From NCBI GenBank assembly GCA_964543575.1, contig CAZIYV010000001.1, forward strand, positions 4,629 through 68,628: a DNA stretch of 64,000 bases, in the 5' to 3' direction. A program made the position numbers and the translations under genes. Shown piece after piece: positions 35,609 through 44,347 of the stretch; position 1 is the first letter of the stretch; each line of letters opens with the position of its first letter. The notes below the pieces were generated by a model. That model was not told where the DNA came from. It saw only the letters and a list, made by a program, of their open reading frames with translations, and made no database searches. The stretch comes from Pelotomaculum_B sp964543575. GTDB lineage: Bacteria > Bacillota > Desulfotomaculia > Desulfotomaculales > Pelotomaculaceae.

Positions 35609-36667
35609 TCAACTTGTAATCGCGGTATAAGCGTCAACAAGACCCGCTCCCTGTAAATCCGGTGCAAAGTTCATATCCTGTGATGTTTCTTTCAGGTGGT
35701 TAAGAAGAAGATCCGGGCTCATTATACCTTTAGTTGCCAATACCAATGCGGCGGCACCCGCGACATGGGGAGCGGCCATGGAAGTACCGCTAAGTTTCCG
35801 GTATGACTTGTTCCGGTATGTTGAGTAGATATTCACTCCCGGGGCGACAAGGTCCACTTCAGGACCGCGGCTGCTAAAAAAAGCAATCTGATCAAACTGA
35901 CTTGAAGCTGCTACCGCGGCAACTTCCGGATATTTGGCGGGGTAAGCGATAGTATTATCTTTGGGCCCGCTGTTTCCGGCTGCGGCGACGATGAATATGC
36001 CAGCGTTGTACGCATGTATTATGGCTTCGTGAAACAGATCTTCTTCTTCGGCTGTTCCTAAACTCATATTTATGACCTGGATATTATTACTGATACACCA
36101 ATCCAGTCCTTCAATTATATCGGAAAGATTACCCGAACCATCGGCGCCCAGAACTTTTACCGAGTAAACCATGGCATCGTGGGCAACTCCTATGACACCC
36201 ACCCTGTTGTTCAAGGCTGCAATTGTGCCGGCCACATGAGTTCCGTGACCGTTATCATCTTTGTAGCTTTTCTCTTTGTTGATAGTGTTAATCCCGCCGT
36301 TAACTTTTAAGTCCGGATGACTGGTGTCTATACCCGTGTCGATAACCGCGACCTTCACCTGGTTACCGGTACTTTCAACCCATACTTTTTCAGCGTCAAT
36401 CCGGTCAACTCCCCACGGCAGCACCTGAAGTGGCATTGATGCCTCTGCAAGAGTTTCCAGGGCGTAAACTTTAATATCATCAATGACTTTATTTACCCTT
36501 GTATGTCTAATTAATTCCGCATTTGTTAATGAAGGATCACAAAATACTGCCGCCGCCTTAACTAAAGGCAGATATTTAATAACTTTGCCACCTATAGACG
36601 TCATTAAACTTTGTTCAATTTCAGCGCGCTCCATTTCTGCCTGAAAAACGAAAATCTTTCTGTTCAT
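35609..36667 (-). CDS. Subtilisin-like serine protease (S8 family)
   Basis: The ATG at 36667 lies behind GAGGAG. After an I9-type propeptide (about 1-85; V-F-Q-A-E-M-E-R-A and the K-V-I-D-D-I-K-V region) the catalytic domain shows the Asp in V-I-D-T-G-I-D, the His in N-G-H-G-T-H-V-A-G-T, the oxyanion Asn in A-A-A-G-N-S-G and the Ser in G-T-S-M-A-A-P-H. The length is close to subtilisin precursors. No classical signal peptide is visible, so it may act inside the cell or be exported by another route. Confidence 0.88.
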   Translation of the reverse strand: MNRKIFVFQAEMERAEIEQSLMTSIGGKVIKYLPLVKAAAVFCDPSLTNAELIRHTRVNKVIDDIKVYALETLAEASMPLQVLPWGVDRIDAEKVWVESTGNQVKVAVIDTGIDTSHPDLKVNGGINTINKEKSYKDDNGHGTHVAGTIAALNNRVGVIGVAHDAMVYSVKVLGADGSGNLSDIIEGLDWCISNNIQVINMSLGTAEEEDLFHEAIIHAYNAGIFIVAAAGNSGPKDNTIAYPAKYPEVAAVAASSQFDQIAFFSSRGPEVDLVAPGVNIYSTYRNKSYRKLSGTSMAAPHVAGAAALVLATKGIMSPDLLLNHLKETSQDMNFAPDLQGAGLVDAYTAITS

Positions 36668-37237
36668 GTCATTCTCCTCTTTATTTTTCAATACAGCAGC
36701 AAACTGCTTAATCTATTATATGGAAAATTATCCTTCTTGCTACGCTGTATTTATTCTCTTAAAAAAGCTGCCAGGCAGCATTTTAATTGATTAATGGGGA
36801 TGGTTGTGATTTGCCAGAGGGATGAGTGTAAAATGTGATGCGTAAGTAGTAACTAATCATCCCATTCATGACTCATAATAAAGAATGCAGTGCTACATTA
36901 TTGTATAAAATACGGGTAAAATAATAATTGACAATTAATTATGATAATGATAAAATCCTTTCAAAACTCAATATACTAGCAATGGCGCTCGTAAAACGTA
37001 TTGTGGTTTTTGCTTGACTTGGGCGTCATTTTGTATGTATGCGATGTCCATAGAATGACAATGCAGCATGGCATATGCATGATGACGTTTGGCATTATCG
37101 TTAAAAGGGCAAGCCGACTGCATTATCTTTTTATGAGACTACATATTTAATGCATATTTACATCATCTATTAATTGACTGGCTGACAAAAGGAATAGTTT
37201 TCGCAAAGAATTATTTTGTAAATTCCGGAGGTAAACG
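36668..37237. other. AT-rich intergenic region, divergent upstream of the protease and aldehyde oxidoreductase genes
   Basis: About 570 bases without a convincing gene. Apart from the promoter at 36928-36956, it has several short imperfect repeats around 37040-37110 (GCATGGCATATGCATGATG and similar) that could bind a regulator. I found no good sigma-54 -24/-12 element and no recognised riboswitch. A leader of about 275 bases would result from the predicted promoter. Confidence 0.4.
36928..36956 (+). promoter_or_regulatory. Predicted sigma-A promoter for the aldehyde oxidoreductase operon
   Basis: TTGACA, a 17-base spacer and TAAAAT: a perfect -35 and near-perfect -10 in an AT-rich setting, pointing toward the gene starting at 37238. 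Transcription would begin around 36963. Confidence 0.6.
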
Positions 37238-38974
37238 ATGCTGAATGCTTTTTACGGAAAACTTTTAAGAGTGGACCTTACCGGCAAAACATACAGGGAA
37301 GAAAGTATTCCTCAGGAAACATTGAAACGCTATCTTGGCGGTAAGGGTTTGGGTACATATTTGCTTTTGAACAATGTGCCACAAGGCGCCGATCCTCTGG
37401 GCGCGGAAAACAAGATTATCTTCACCGTGGGTCCCGCCACAGGCACAGTTATGCCCGGGTCAAGCCGCCACGGCTTATACAGCAAATCCCCTCAGACCGG
37501 AGGCTACGCTGAATCTTACGCGGGCGGCAAGGTTGCGCCGCAAATAAAAGCCACCGGTTATGACGCCATTATTTTAGAAGGCAGGTCAGAAAAACCAGCC
37601 TTTTTAGAGGTTTCAGACAAAGGAGTCAGATTTCATCAGGCAGATGACCTGTGGGGTATGGAAACTTACATAACTGAGGATAAAGTAAAAGAAAGAGTGG
37701 GAATATTAAGTGCCCAGGCTGTGGTAATAGGCCCTGCCGGTGAAAACCTGGTCCGTTTGGCCTGTGTGGAAAACAATTACTGGCGTTCATCTGGCCGTGG
37801 TGGATTAGGGGCGGTTTTTGGCAGCAAAAACTTAAAAGCTGTTGTGTTTCACGGCTCCCAAAAGCCTTCTTACGCGGATGAAAAAATGCTGAAAGGCTTT
37901 GTGAAAAATCTAATTGCCAATTCAAAAGATTTGCCAGGGGTTAAAAACTACAAAAAATACGGCACACCTCAGATGGTGGCTCTCTTAAACAGCGCCAAAG
38001 CCTTCCCAACCCGTTACTGGTCCAAGGGTGTTCTTGAAGGCTGGGAGAAAATCAGCGGTGAAGCTTTGATTAATAACTTTCAGGTCAAACCAAAGACCTG
38101 TCCAGGCTGTTTTATGGCCTGCGGCGACCTGACTACTGTAACGTCAGGGCCACGCGCGGGACTGACCATAGAGGGGCCTGAATATGAGACTATTTACGCC
38201 TTTGGAGGGCTGTGCTGTATTGATCGCATGGAAGATATCATCTACTTTAATGACCTCTGCGACCGTTATGGTATAGATACAATTTCAGCCGGCAACCTGG
38301 TGGCACTGGCCATGGAAGCGCGTACCAGAGGAATAAACAGGGATTTCCCTGATTACGGGGATACCGAAGGAGCAGCCAAGCTGTTAGAGGATATTGCTTA
38401 CAGGAGAGGGCCTGGGGCGGTACTGTCAGACGGAATTGTACAGGCTGCCAGAGCTTTAAACCTTGAGGACACAGCCATACACGTAAAAGGCATGGAACCA
38501 CCGGGATACGATCCCCGTGTTTTGAAGGGTGTCGGCCTGGGTTACGCTACTTCCGCCCGCGGCGCCTGTCACTTGCGGGCCACTTTTTATAAACCGGAAT
38601 TGTCAGGGATGATTTCTCCATCAGCGGTTGAGGGTAAAGCTGCGCTTTACATAGAATTCGAAGACCGGCTGACTATCTTCAACACATTGATTAATTGTAC
38701 TTTTTACAGGGACCTGCTTCAGTGGGATGAACTGCAGACCATTGTCAAAGCCCTGACCGGGTGGGACTATTCTGTGGAAGAAATGCGCCGTATGGCCAAC
38801 GAGATCGTTACCATGTCACATGATTTTAACCTGCGGGAAGGGCTGGGCAGAGCAAGCGATAACCTGCCCAAGCGGTTTTACCAGCAAAAATTGCCTGAAA
38901 CCGGAGCTTCTATTACCAGGGAAGAAATGGATTACATGCTGGGTGACTATTATTCAATTCGGGGCTGGTCATAG
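37238..38974 (+). CDS. Tungsten-type aldehyde:ferredoxin oxidoreductase
   Basis: A 578-residue AOR-family protein, close to the usual length of about 600. The N-terminal beta-rich domain has L-R-V-D-L-T-G-K and the Y-L-G-G-K-G-L-G-T segment. The 4Fe-4S cluster ligands are Cys288, Cys291 and Cys295 (C-P-G-C-F-M-A-C) plus distal Cys487. These enzymes interconvert aldehydes and carboxylic acids with ferredoxin, using a tungsto-bispterin cofactor. CCGGAGG precedes the ATG. It heads the operon with PxpB/PxpC/PxpA-like and biotin-dependent genes, so it probably works on a substrate or product of those. Confidence 0.88.
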   Translation: MLNAFYGKLLRVDLTGKTYREESIPQETLKRYLGGKGLGTYLLLNNVPQGADPLGAENKIIFTVGPATGTVMPGSSRHGLYSKSPQTGGYAESYAGGKVAPQIKATGYDAIILEGRSEKPAFLEVSDKGVRFHQADDLWGMETYITEDKVKERVGILSAQAVVIGPAGENLVRLACVENNYWRSSGRGGLGAVFGSKNLKAVVFHGSQKPSYADEKMLKGFVKNLIANSKDLPGVKNYKKYGTPQMVALLNSAKAFPTRYWSKGVLEGWEKISGEALINNFQVKPKTCPGCFMACGDLTTVTSGPRAGLTIEGPEYETIYAFGGLCCIDRMEDIIYFNDLCDRYGIDTISAGNLVALAMEARTRGINRDFPDYGDTEGAAKLLEDIAYRRGPGAVLSDGIVQAARALNLEDTAIHVKGMEPPGYDPRVLKGVGLGYATSARGACHLRATFYKPELSGMISPSAVEGKAALYIEFEDRLTIFNTLINCTFYRDLLQWDELQTIVKALTGWDYSVEEMRRMANEIVTMSHDFNLREGLGRASDNLPKRFYQQKLPETGASITREEMDYMLGDYYSIRGWS

Positions 38975-39153
38975 ACAGGAGAATTTTAAGTTTCATCAAC
39001 TGATGGAAATTAGGACATAATCAAGAAAAGCATTAATCAAAAAAAGCATTTAATCAGGAGAGGAGCTGGGAGCAAGCGGGCTTTTTTCTGGAGAAAAACC
39101 AGAATAATGCAAAAGTTTATTTATATTAACAGACAGGAGGTTTAATAAAAAGC

Positions 39154-40140
39154 ATGGATCAAAAAAATTATGATGTCATTTTGGACAAACTACCCGAAGC
39201 TGAATCAAGGCCGGAGGTCTTGTTCCGGCAGGCGGGTGACGGATTTTTACAAGTGGAATACGGCGCCGTACCGCGCTTTAACCTGGTTGACTCTTTCCGG
39301 GTGTTAACTGTCAACGGAGCGGTGAAGGCAAAAAACATTAAGGGACTTTATGAGACTGTGCCTGGGATTAGAACAAATATGTTTCACTTTGACCCCGAAG
39401 TACTTCCTGTTAAAAAACTGATAGATGAGATTGAGGAAGAAGAAAACAAGTTAGAAAACGTTGAAGACATAGTATTTGAATCACGCCTGATTTCCCTGCC
39501 AATAGCTTTTGAAGATTCCGAGACTAAAAAAGCGGTCGCAAAATATGTTAAAGAGGTAAGGCCGGGCGCTCCTAACGTTATTGACGATTACAACATTGAG
39601 TATATGGCCATGTGCAACGGTTGTTCAGTGCAGGAAATTAAAGATATGGTTTGTGCGACAGAATGGTACAACAGCGGCAACGGCTTCTGGCCAGGCGGCG
39701 GTTTCTTCTGGCCGCTGGATCCCAGCAACGCTATAGTTGTTCCCAAATACAACCCGCCCAGGACCTGGACCCCCGAGGGAACGGTTGGCATCGGCGGACC
39801 CTGCCTGTATGTGTATCCCACTCCCACCGGCGGCGGCTACCAGCTTTTTGGCCGGACCATTCCTATCTTCCAGTTTGCCCAGAAGCACCCTCTCTTCAAA
39901 GATGGCCCGACTTTCTTCAAGGCCGGTGACAGGTTGAAATTCCACGAGGTCACCGAGGATGAAATCCTTTACATTTATAAGCATGTCCACGAGGATACCG
40001 ACTACGTATATGATATCAAAAATGATATGTTTAAGGTAAAAGACTGGCTTGAGTTTTACAATTCGCCTAAAACCCAAAAAGGGGTTAAAGAGCTTCTGGC
40101 CAGGCAGGAGGCCGGTACAAAAGCCGCGCCGAGCGTTTAG
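39154..40140 (+). CDS. PxpB/KipI-like carboxyltransferase-domain protein (AHS1 family), long form
   Basis: A 328-residue protein, longer than typical PxpB/KipI (about 220-240). The central and C-terminal part carries the AHS1 features: I-E-Y-M-A-M-C-N-G (normally about a lead-in to the active site), G-I-G-G-P-C-L-Y-V-Y-P and G-G-G-Y-Q-L-F-G-R. AHS1 and AHS2 form the carboxyltransferase part of urea carboxylase and also subunits B and C of 5-oxoprolinase. The extra N-terminal 80 residues are unusual. AGACAGGAGG precedes the start. The next gene is the AHS2 partner. Confidence 0.78.
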   Translation: MDQKNYDVILDKLPEAESRPEVLFRQAGDGFLQVEYGAVPRFNLVDSFRVLTVNGAVKAKNIKGLYETVPGIRTNMFHFDPEVLPVKKLIDEIEEEENKLENVEDIVFESRLISLPIAFEDSETKKAVAKYVKEVRPGAPNVIDDYNIEYMAMCNGCSVQEIKDMVCATEWYNSGNGFWPGGGFFWPLDPSNAIVVPKYNPPRTWTPEGTVGIGGPCLYVYPTPTGGGYQLFGRTIPIFQFAQKHPLFKDGPTFFKAGDRLKFHEVTEDEILYIYKHVHEDTDYVYDIKNDMFKVKDWLEFYNSPKTQKGVKELLARQEAGTKAAPSV

Positions 40141-40169
40141 TCCAATATTAACATAAGGAGGGAAAATGC

Positions 40170-41153
40170 ATGCTGAAAATAATCAACGGAGGAATTGAAA
40201 CTGTCGTTGAGGACTGGCCGGGCAGGATAGGCTACCTGGATAACGGAATGTCCTCTTCCGGCGCCTTTGATAATGTTGCCCTGGGTCTTGCCAATGTTCT
40301 GGTGGGCAACCAACCCGGTGAAGCAGGTATAGAGATTGCGGGCGGGTATTTCCAGGCTGAATTTGAAGCAGATGCTGTTATCGGTATCACAGGCACTGAT
40401 ATGAAGCCCACCTTGAATAATGAGCCTATTCCCCTTTGGGAGTCAATCAAGGTTAACAAGGGTGATGTTATAAAATTTTCTCACTTTGCTGAGTTTGGCT
40501 TCAGAACATATATCGGCGTGGCGGGTGGCATAGATGTTCCGCCGGTGCTGGGGAGCAAGTCAACCTGCTTGTTTGGGAGTTACGGCGGTTATGAAGGCAG
40601 AAAGCTGCAAAAAGACGATGTTTTAAAATTTGGCAAGCCTGCAAAGGACTTAGACAGCCTCAAGGGGAGAAAAATTAAAGAGGAAGCCATCCCGAAGTAT
40701 TCCAGGGAGTGGGTTTTAAGGGCCATGCCCGGTCCCAATACGTCCCCGGACTACCTGACCAAAGAAGGAATGGACTACTTATTTGCTAATTCACACAAGG
40801 TAACGCTCAACTCCAACCGCTCCGCGGTAAGGCTCGCCGAGGCCAGTGAACTATCGTTTGCCAGGCCCGACGGTGGAGCGGCAGGCAGCCACCCGTCAAA
40901 CGTTCTCGACCACGCCTACGCTATTCGCGGCTCGTTAAATATCTGCGGCAACACACCGATCCTTCTTATCGCCGACGGGCCGACTCTGGGCGGCTATATG
41001 AACGCAATACACGTAATTAACGCTGATTTGTGGAAAATTGGCCAGGGCACACCCGGCAGGGATTTCATTAAATTCGAGTACTGCACTCAGGAAGAAGCTG
41101 TAGAGGCACGCAAACAACAGAGGGAATGGCTGAGTGAAAAGTCTTTAGCTTAA
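40170..41153 (+). CDS. PxpC/KipA-like biotin-dependent carboxyltransferase family protein (AHS2)
   Basis: The ATG follows AAGGAGGG. In 327 residues it shows the AHS2 pattern: V-E-D-W-P-G-R-I-G-Y at the start, M-S-S-S-G-A-F-D (family G-x-x-x-S-G-P/A-x-D), N-S-N-R-S-A-V-R-L and G-P-T-L-G-G-Y near the end. With the preceding AHS1 protein it should form a heteromer that is homologous to the carboxyltransferase domain of urea carboxylase. Unlike simple pxpABC operons, biotin carboxylase and carrier genes lie downstream, so this one may really carry out carboxylation. Confidence 0.85.
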   Translation: MLKIINGGIETVVEDWPGRIGYLDNGMSSSGAFDNVALGLANVLVGNQPGEAGIEIAGGYFQAEFEADAVIGITGTDMKPTLNNEPIPLWESIKVNKGDVIKFSHFAEFGFRTYIGVAGGIDVPPVLGSKSTCLFGSYGGYEGRKLQKDDVLKFGKPAKDLDSLKGRKIKEEAIPKYSREWVLRAMPGPNTSPDYLTKEGMDYLFANSHKVTLNSNRSAVRLAEASELSFARPDGGAAGSHPSNVLDHAYAIRGSLNICGNTPILLIADGPTLGGYMNAIHVINADLWKIGQGTPGRDFIKFEYCTQEEAVEARKQQREWLSEKSLA

Positions 41154-41189
41154 AAACACCAGCTCAGGTGAAAAAGGGGTGATAATTTA

Positions 41190-41939
41190 ATGGACCTCAA
41201 CGTTGATATGGGTGAAAGCTTTGGCAGGTACAAACTGGGTAATGATGAAGAGGTTATGAAATATATTACCTCGGCTAATGTCGCCTGTGGTTTTCATGCC
41301 AGTGACCCTCTGGTGATGTTTGAGACAGTCCGGTTGGCCAGGAAGTACGGGGTTGCCGTCGGAGCGCATACCGGCCTGGAAGACAAAAGAGGTTTTGGCA
41401 GAAGGCGCATGGACATTACTCCGGAGGAGTTGAAAAGCGATACCCTCTACCAGTTGGGAGCGCTGGACGCGTTTTTAAAAATTAACGGCATGAAAATGCA
41501 GCATGTTAAACCGCATGGAATACTATACCGGATGGTCTCGGATGAAGAGAAATACGCCGAGGCTTACCTCGATGCCATTAAGCTGTTGGACCCCGAATTA
41601 TTCATAATGATTCCCAGGGGAACCCTGATCTGGCAGCGTGGTACCAATATGGGCCTGAAAATGGCTGCCGAGATATTGATCGATCTCAGCTACGACGACG
41701 ATGGCAACTGGGTCCTGGAGCGTACCAAGAAAGCCCGCTCTCCGGAGGAAGTAACCCAGAGAGCAGTGCTGGTCGCGGTAGATAAAAAAATCAACACAAT
41801 TAGCGGCAAGTTGATCGACGCCGAAGCGGATACAGTTTGCTGTCATGGCGATTCGCCCAACGCTGCTGAAGTGGTAAGAAAAATCAAAGAGGAATATGAG
41901 CGGCTTGGGATTCCGCTAAAAAGTCTTGTCAATAATTAG
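41190..41939 (+). CDS. LamB/YcsF family protein (PxpA-like), divergent
   Basis: A 249-residue protein with the family opening D-L-N-V-D-M-G-E-S-F-G, N-V-A-C-G-F-H-A-S-D and H-V-K-P-H-G-I-L-Y. PxpA of E. coli is subunit A of ATP-dependent 5-oxoprolinase. The usual F-A-D-R-x-Y segment is replaced by L-I-D-L-S-Y, so the substrate may differ. AAAAGGGGTGA precedes the ATG. The gene lies between the AHS2 gene and the biotin carrier gene in one operon. Confidence 0.84.
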   Translation: MDLNVDMGESFGRYKLGNDEEVMKYITSANVACGFHASDPLVMFETVRLARKYGVAVGAHTGLEDKRGFGRRRMDITPEELKSDTLYQLGALDAFLKINGMKMQHVKPHGILYRMVSDEEKYAEAYLDAIKLLDPELFIMIPRGTLIWQRGTNMGLKMAAEILIDLSYDDDGNWVLERTKKARSPEEVTQRAVLVAVDKKINTISGKLIDAEADTVCCHGDSPNAAEVVRKIKEEYERLGIPLKSLVNN

Positions 41940-41968
41940 CAGGCTTTAGCAAAAAAGGAGGAACTGAA

Positions 41969-42187
41969 ATGGAAATTACAGTAAAAGCGCACATGCCGGG
42001 TCTGGTTGCGCGTGTGGTTGTCAACGAAGGGGATAAAGTAACCGCCGGGCAGGAAGTCGCGGTTATTAACTGTATGAAAACCGAGATTCAGGTTTTTGCT
42101 GAAAATGACGGCACAGTTAAAAGCATTCTGGTTAAAGAATGGGATGAGATGGAGATAGGCAGCCCCATGATAATTCTTGAAGCATAG
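41969..42187 (+). CDS. Biotin carboxyl carrier protein (stand-alone biotinyl domain)
   Basis: Seventy-two residues, just one biotinyl/lipoyl domain. The carrier Lys is Lys37 in I-N-C-M-K-T-E-I; the usual motif is A-M-K-M, so Cys before Met and Thr after Lys are variants. The strong site AAAAAGGAGG precedes the ATG. It is next to biotin carboxylase (23-base gap) and would shuttle carboxybiotin to the AHS1/AHS2 carboxyltransferase. Confidence 0.86.
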   Translation: MEITVKAHMPGLVARVVVNEGDKVTAGQEVAVINCMKTEIQVFAENDGTVKSILVKEWDEMEIGSPMIILEA

Positions 42188-42210
42188 GGAAAACGAGGGA
42201 AGATGTAACA

Positions 42211-43593
42211 GTGATTAAGAAACTACTTATCGCCAACAGAGGAGAAATTGTAACCAGGGTAATGAAGGCCTGTCGGGAAATGGGCATCAAGACGGTTGTT
42301 GTTTATTCCGACGCCGACAAAAATATGTTTTATCTGAAGCAGGCCGATGAGGCATACAACATCGGACCTGCCAACCCCATTAAGAGCTACCTCAACATAG
42401 AATCAATCATCGACGCTTTAAAAAAATCGGGGGCTGACGCCGTCCATCCGGGATATGGCTTCCTGTCGGAAAACGCTTCATTTGCTGAAGCGGTTTCCGC
42501 CTGCGGGGCAACCTGGGTGGGCCCGCCTACCAGCGTGCTGAATTCCATCGATTCCAAGTGCTTCTGCCGCTCCATCGCCACGGATGCGGGAGTACCGGTT
42601 GTGCCAGGCACCATCAACATAATTAAGACCGTTGATGAGATTTACTGGTTTACCGCTGAACACGGATATCCGATCGTCTTAAAATTAGACAAAGGAGGTG
42701 GCGGGAAAGGCATCGAGCTGGTCAAGGAGGAAGGACAGGTCAAGGAAGCTTTCGAAAGAATTTCCAGAATCGGCATGTTAGCTTTTGGCCACCCCGAGTG
42801 CTACATTGAAAAAGAGATTATCAATCCCAGGCATATTGAAATCCAGTTTCTGGCTGACGGTTTGGGCGGCTGTATCTGTCTCGGTGAGAGAGAGTGTTCA
42901 ATACAGAGGCGTTATCAAAAAATCATAGAAGAATCACCCTCTCCGGTGGTTTCCGGGGAAGACCGGAAAACACTCTTTGAACATACCCGCAAACTGGCCC
43001 TGGCCATGGGTTATCAGGGAGCAGGCACTATGGAGTATCTCAGGTCTGAAGACGGCAGCTATTATTTTATGGAAGTAAACGCCAGGCTGCAGGTGGAACA
43101 TCCGGTCACAGAGTTTCTGACAGGGATCGATATAGTGCAAAAACAGCTGACCATTGCTTCCGGCCAGGGATTGGAGATAGGGCAAGAGGATGTTGAGATG
43201 AAAGGCCATGCCATAGAAGCCAGGGTTTATGCCGAAGATCCCGTTTCATTCTGCCCTTCACCGGGTATCATTACGAAACTCGATTTCCCCTTACTGGATG
43301 CCAAAACTCTACGGATCGATCACGCAATAGAGGAAGGCGGCACGGTTCCCCCTTACTACGATCCCCTGCTGGCTAAAGTCATAGCCTGGGGTCCAACACG
43401 CCTTGAGGCTATCGATCAGTTGAGAAACGGTTTAACAGATTTTAGAATCGAGGGCATAAAAACTACCATTCCCGTGAACCTGTTGATTCTCAGCAGTGAA
43501 AGATTTGCCAAAGGAGACCTGAATACCGGCTTTATAGAGGCCCTCTTTACTAAAGCAAGAGGGGATGTAAAACCATTATGGCCCAATATGTAG
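42211..43593 (+). CDS. accC: Biotin carboxylase (AccC-like)
   Basis: A 460-residue ATP-grasp enzyme with K-K-L-L-I-A-N-R-G-E-I at the N-terminus, the glycine-rich loop D-K-G-G-G-G-K-G-I-E, G-E-R-E-C-S-I-Q-R-R and the M-E-V-N-A-R-L-Q-V-E-H motif. It carboxylates biotin on the neighbouring carrier using bicarbonate and ATP. No accA/accD carboxyltransferase genes are present in the window, so this copy is dedicated to the operon, not to fatty-acid synthesis. Confidence 0.92.
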   Translation: MIKKLLIANRGEIVTRVMKACREMGIKTVVVYSDADKNMFYLKQADEAYNIGPANPIKSYLNIESIIDALKKSGADAVHPGYGFLSENASFAEAVSACGATWVGPPTSVLNSIDSKCFCRSIATDAGVPVVPGTINIIKTVDEIYWFTAEHGYPIVLKLDKGGGGKGIELVKEEGQVKEAFERISRIGMLAFGHPECYIEKEIINPRHIEIQFLADGLGGCICLGERECSIQRRYQKIIEESPSPVVSGEDRKTLFEHTRKLALAMGYQGAGTMEYLRSEDGSYYFMEVNARLQVEHPVTEFLTGIDIVQKQLTIASGQGLEIGQEDVEMKGHAIEARVYAEDPVSFCPSPGIITKLDFPLLDAKTLRIDHAIEEGGTVPPYYDPLLAKVIAWGPTRLEAIDQLRNGLTDFRIEGIKTTIPVNLLILSSERFAKGDLNTGFIEALFTKARGDVKPLWPNM

Positions 43594-43634
43594 CAATTGT
43601 CCGGTTAAATAATTAACTAAAGGAGGTTAGTTTT

Positions 43635-44216
43635 ATGTCTGAAAACAATGTTAAAATAGCAGACGCCGGTGCGGCTGGCTGGATTGCCTATGCTATAGCC
43701 ACCTGGATGGCCTGGGCGCTTTTATGCGGGTATGTCAATAATAACGCTCTCATTTATATGGCTGCCATCTCTTTGGCCTGCACCATACCGTACCTGGGGG
43801 CGGCTATCACTCAGCTGAAGCTCGGTAACCTGGCCGGCGGTGTGACCTGGTTGTATTTTGGCTCGTTTTTCGCTTTTGCCTCAGCCTTTAATTATGCCAT
43901 AGGTTATTTTGCTGTCATAAACAATTGGGCGCTGGATGCCCGTATCCTTGGTTTTGAGTGGCTTATACTGGGTATAGTCCTTATACTAACAACACCTATT
44001 TTTATGAAGTATGCGCCGTGGACAGCCGCTGTTTCAGTGATTGGCGCCGATGTGGGCATCATCTGCCTGGCCCTGGTCTACTGGGGATTTCCTCTGGCCG
44101 CGATCAGCGGTTGGGGATTCTTTGTGGCAGGTTTGTTCGGCATTGTCATGGCTGCCGGGGGAATCCTTGAGGGCGCCGGGATGAAGTTTCCTATGGGCAA
44201 GCCAATGATTAAATAA
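43635..44216 (+). CDS. Six-helix membrane protein, GPR1/FUN34/YaaH- or AmiS/UreI-like
   Basis: A 193-residue protein with six hydrophobic segments and almost no soluble domain. F-G-S-F-F-A-F-A-S-A-F-N-Y and the pattern of Trp and Gly residues recall the acetate/succinate (YaaH) and amide/urea (AmiS/UreI) channel families, which share topology. I did not find the N-P-A-P-L-G-L motif of YaaH, so the choice between them is open. AAAGGAGG precedes the ATG. As part of the operon it probably lets the substrate or product (a small acid or amide) cross the membrane. Confidence 0.7.
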   Translation: MSENNVKIADAGAAGWIAYAIATWMAWALLCGYVNNNALIYMAAISLACTIPYLGAAITQLKLGNLAGGVTWLYFGSFFAFASAFNYAIGYFAVINNWALDARILGFEWLILGIVLILTTPIFMKYAPWTAAVSVIGADVGIICLALVYWGFPLAAISGWGFFVAGLFGIVMAAGGILEGAGMKFPMGKPMIK

Positions 44217-44237
44217 TAAGATTGACAAAAAAACATT

Positions 44238-44276
44238 AAAATGAGACCTTGCAAAAAAGGTGTGAGGTCTCATTTT
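44238..44276 (+). terminator. Terminator after the carboxylase operon
   Basis: AAAATGAGACCT and AGGTCTCATTTT are perfect twelve-base arms around a 15-base loop. It lies between the membrane-protein gene and the regulator gene at 44348. Confidence 0.82.
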
Positions 44277-44347
44277 GTCTAATAATAAGATATTGTATGA
44301 CACATTTTTTAAAGCTATAAACAACCGAATTTAAGGAGCTGGGTTGC

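Noticed and set aside
35424..35630. Plus-strand ORF of 68 codons near the protease gene
   Set aside because: It overlaps the 3' end of the protease gene in antisense, lacks a good ribosome site and shows no family features.
37060..37120. Possible sigma-54 promoter (TGGCAT elements) before the aldehyde oxidoreductase gene
   Set aside because: The GC dinucleotide at the -12 position is missing for both TGGCAT copies at the required spacing.
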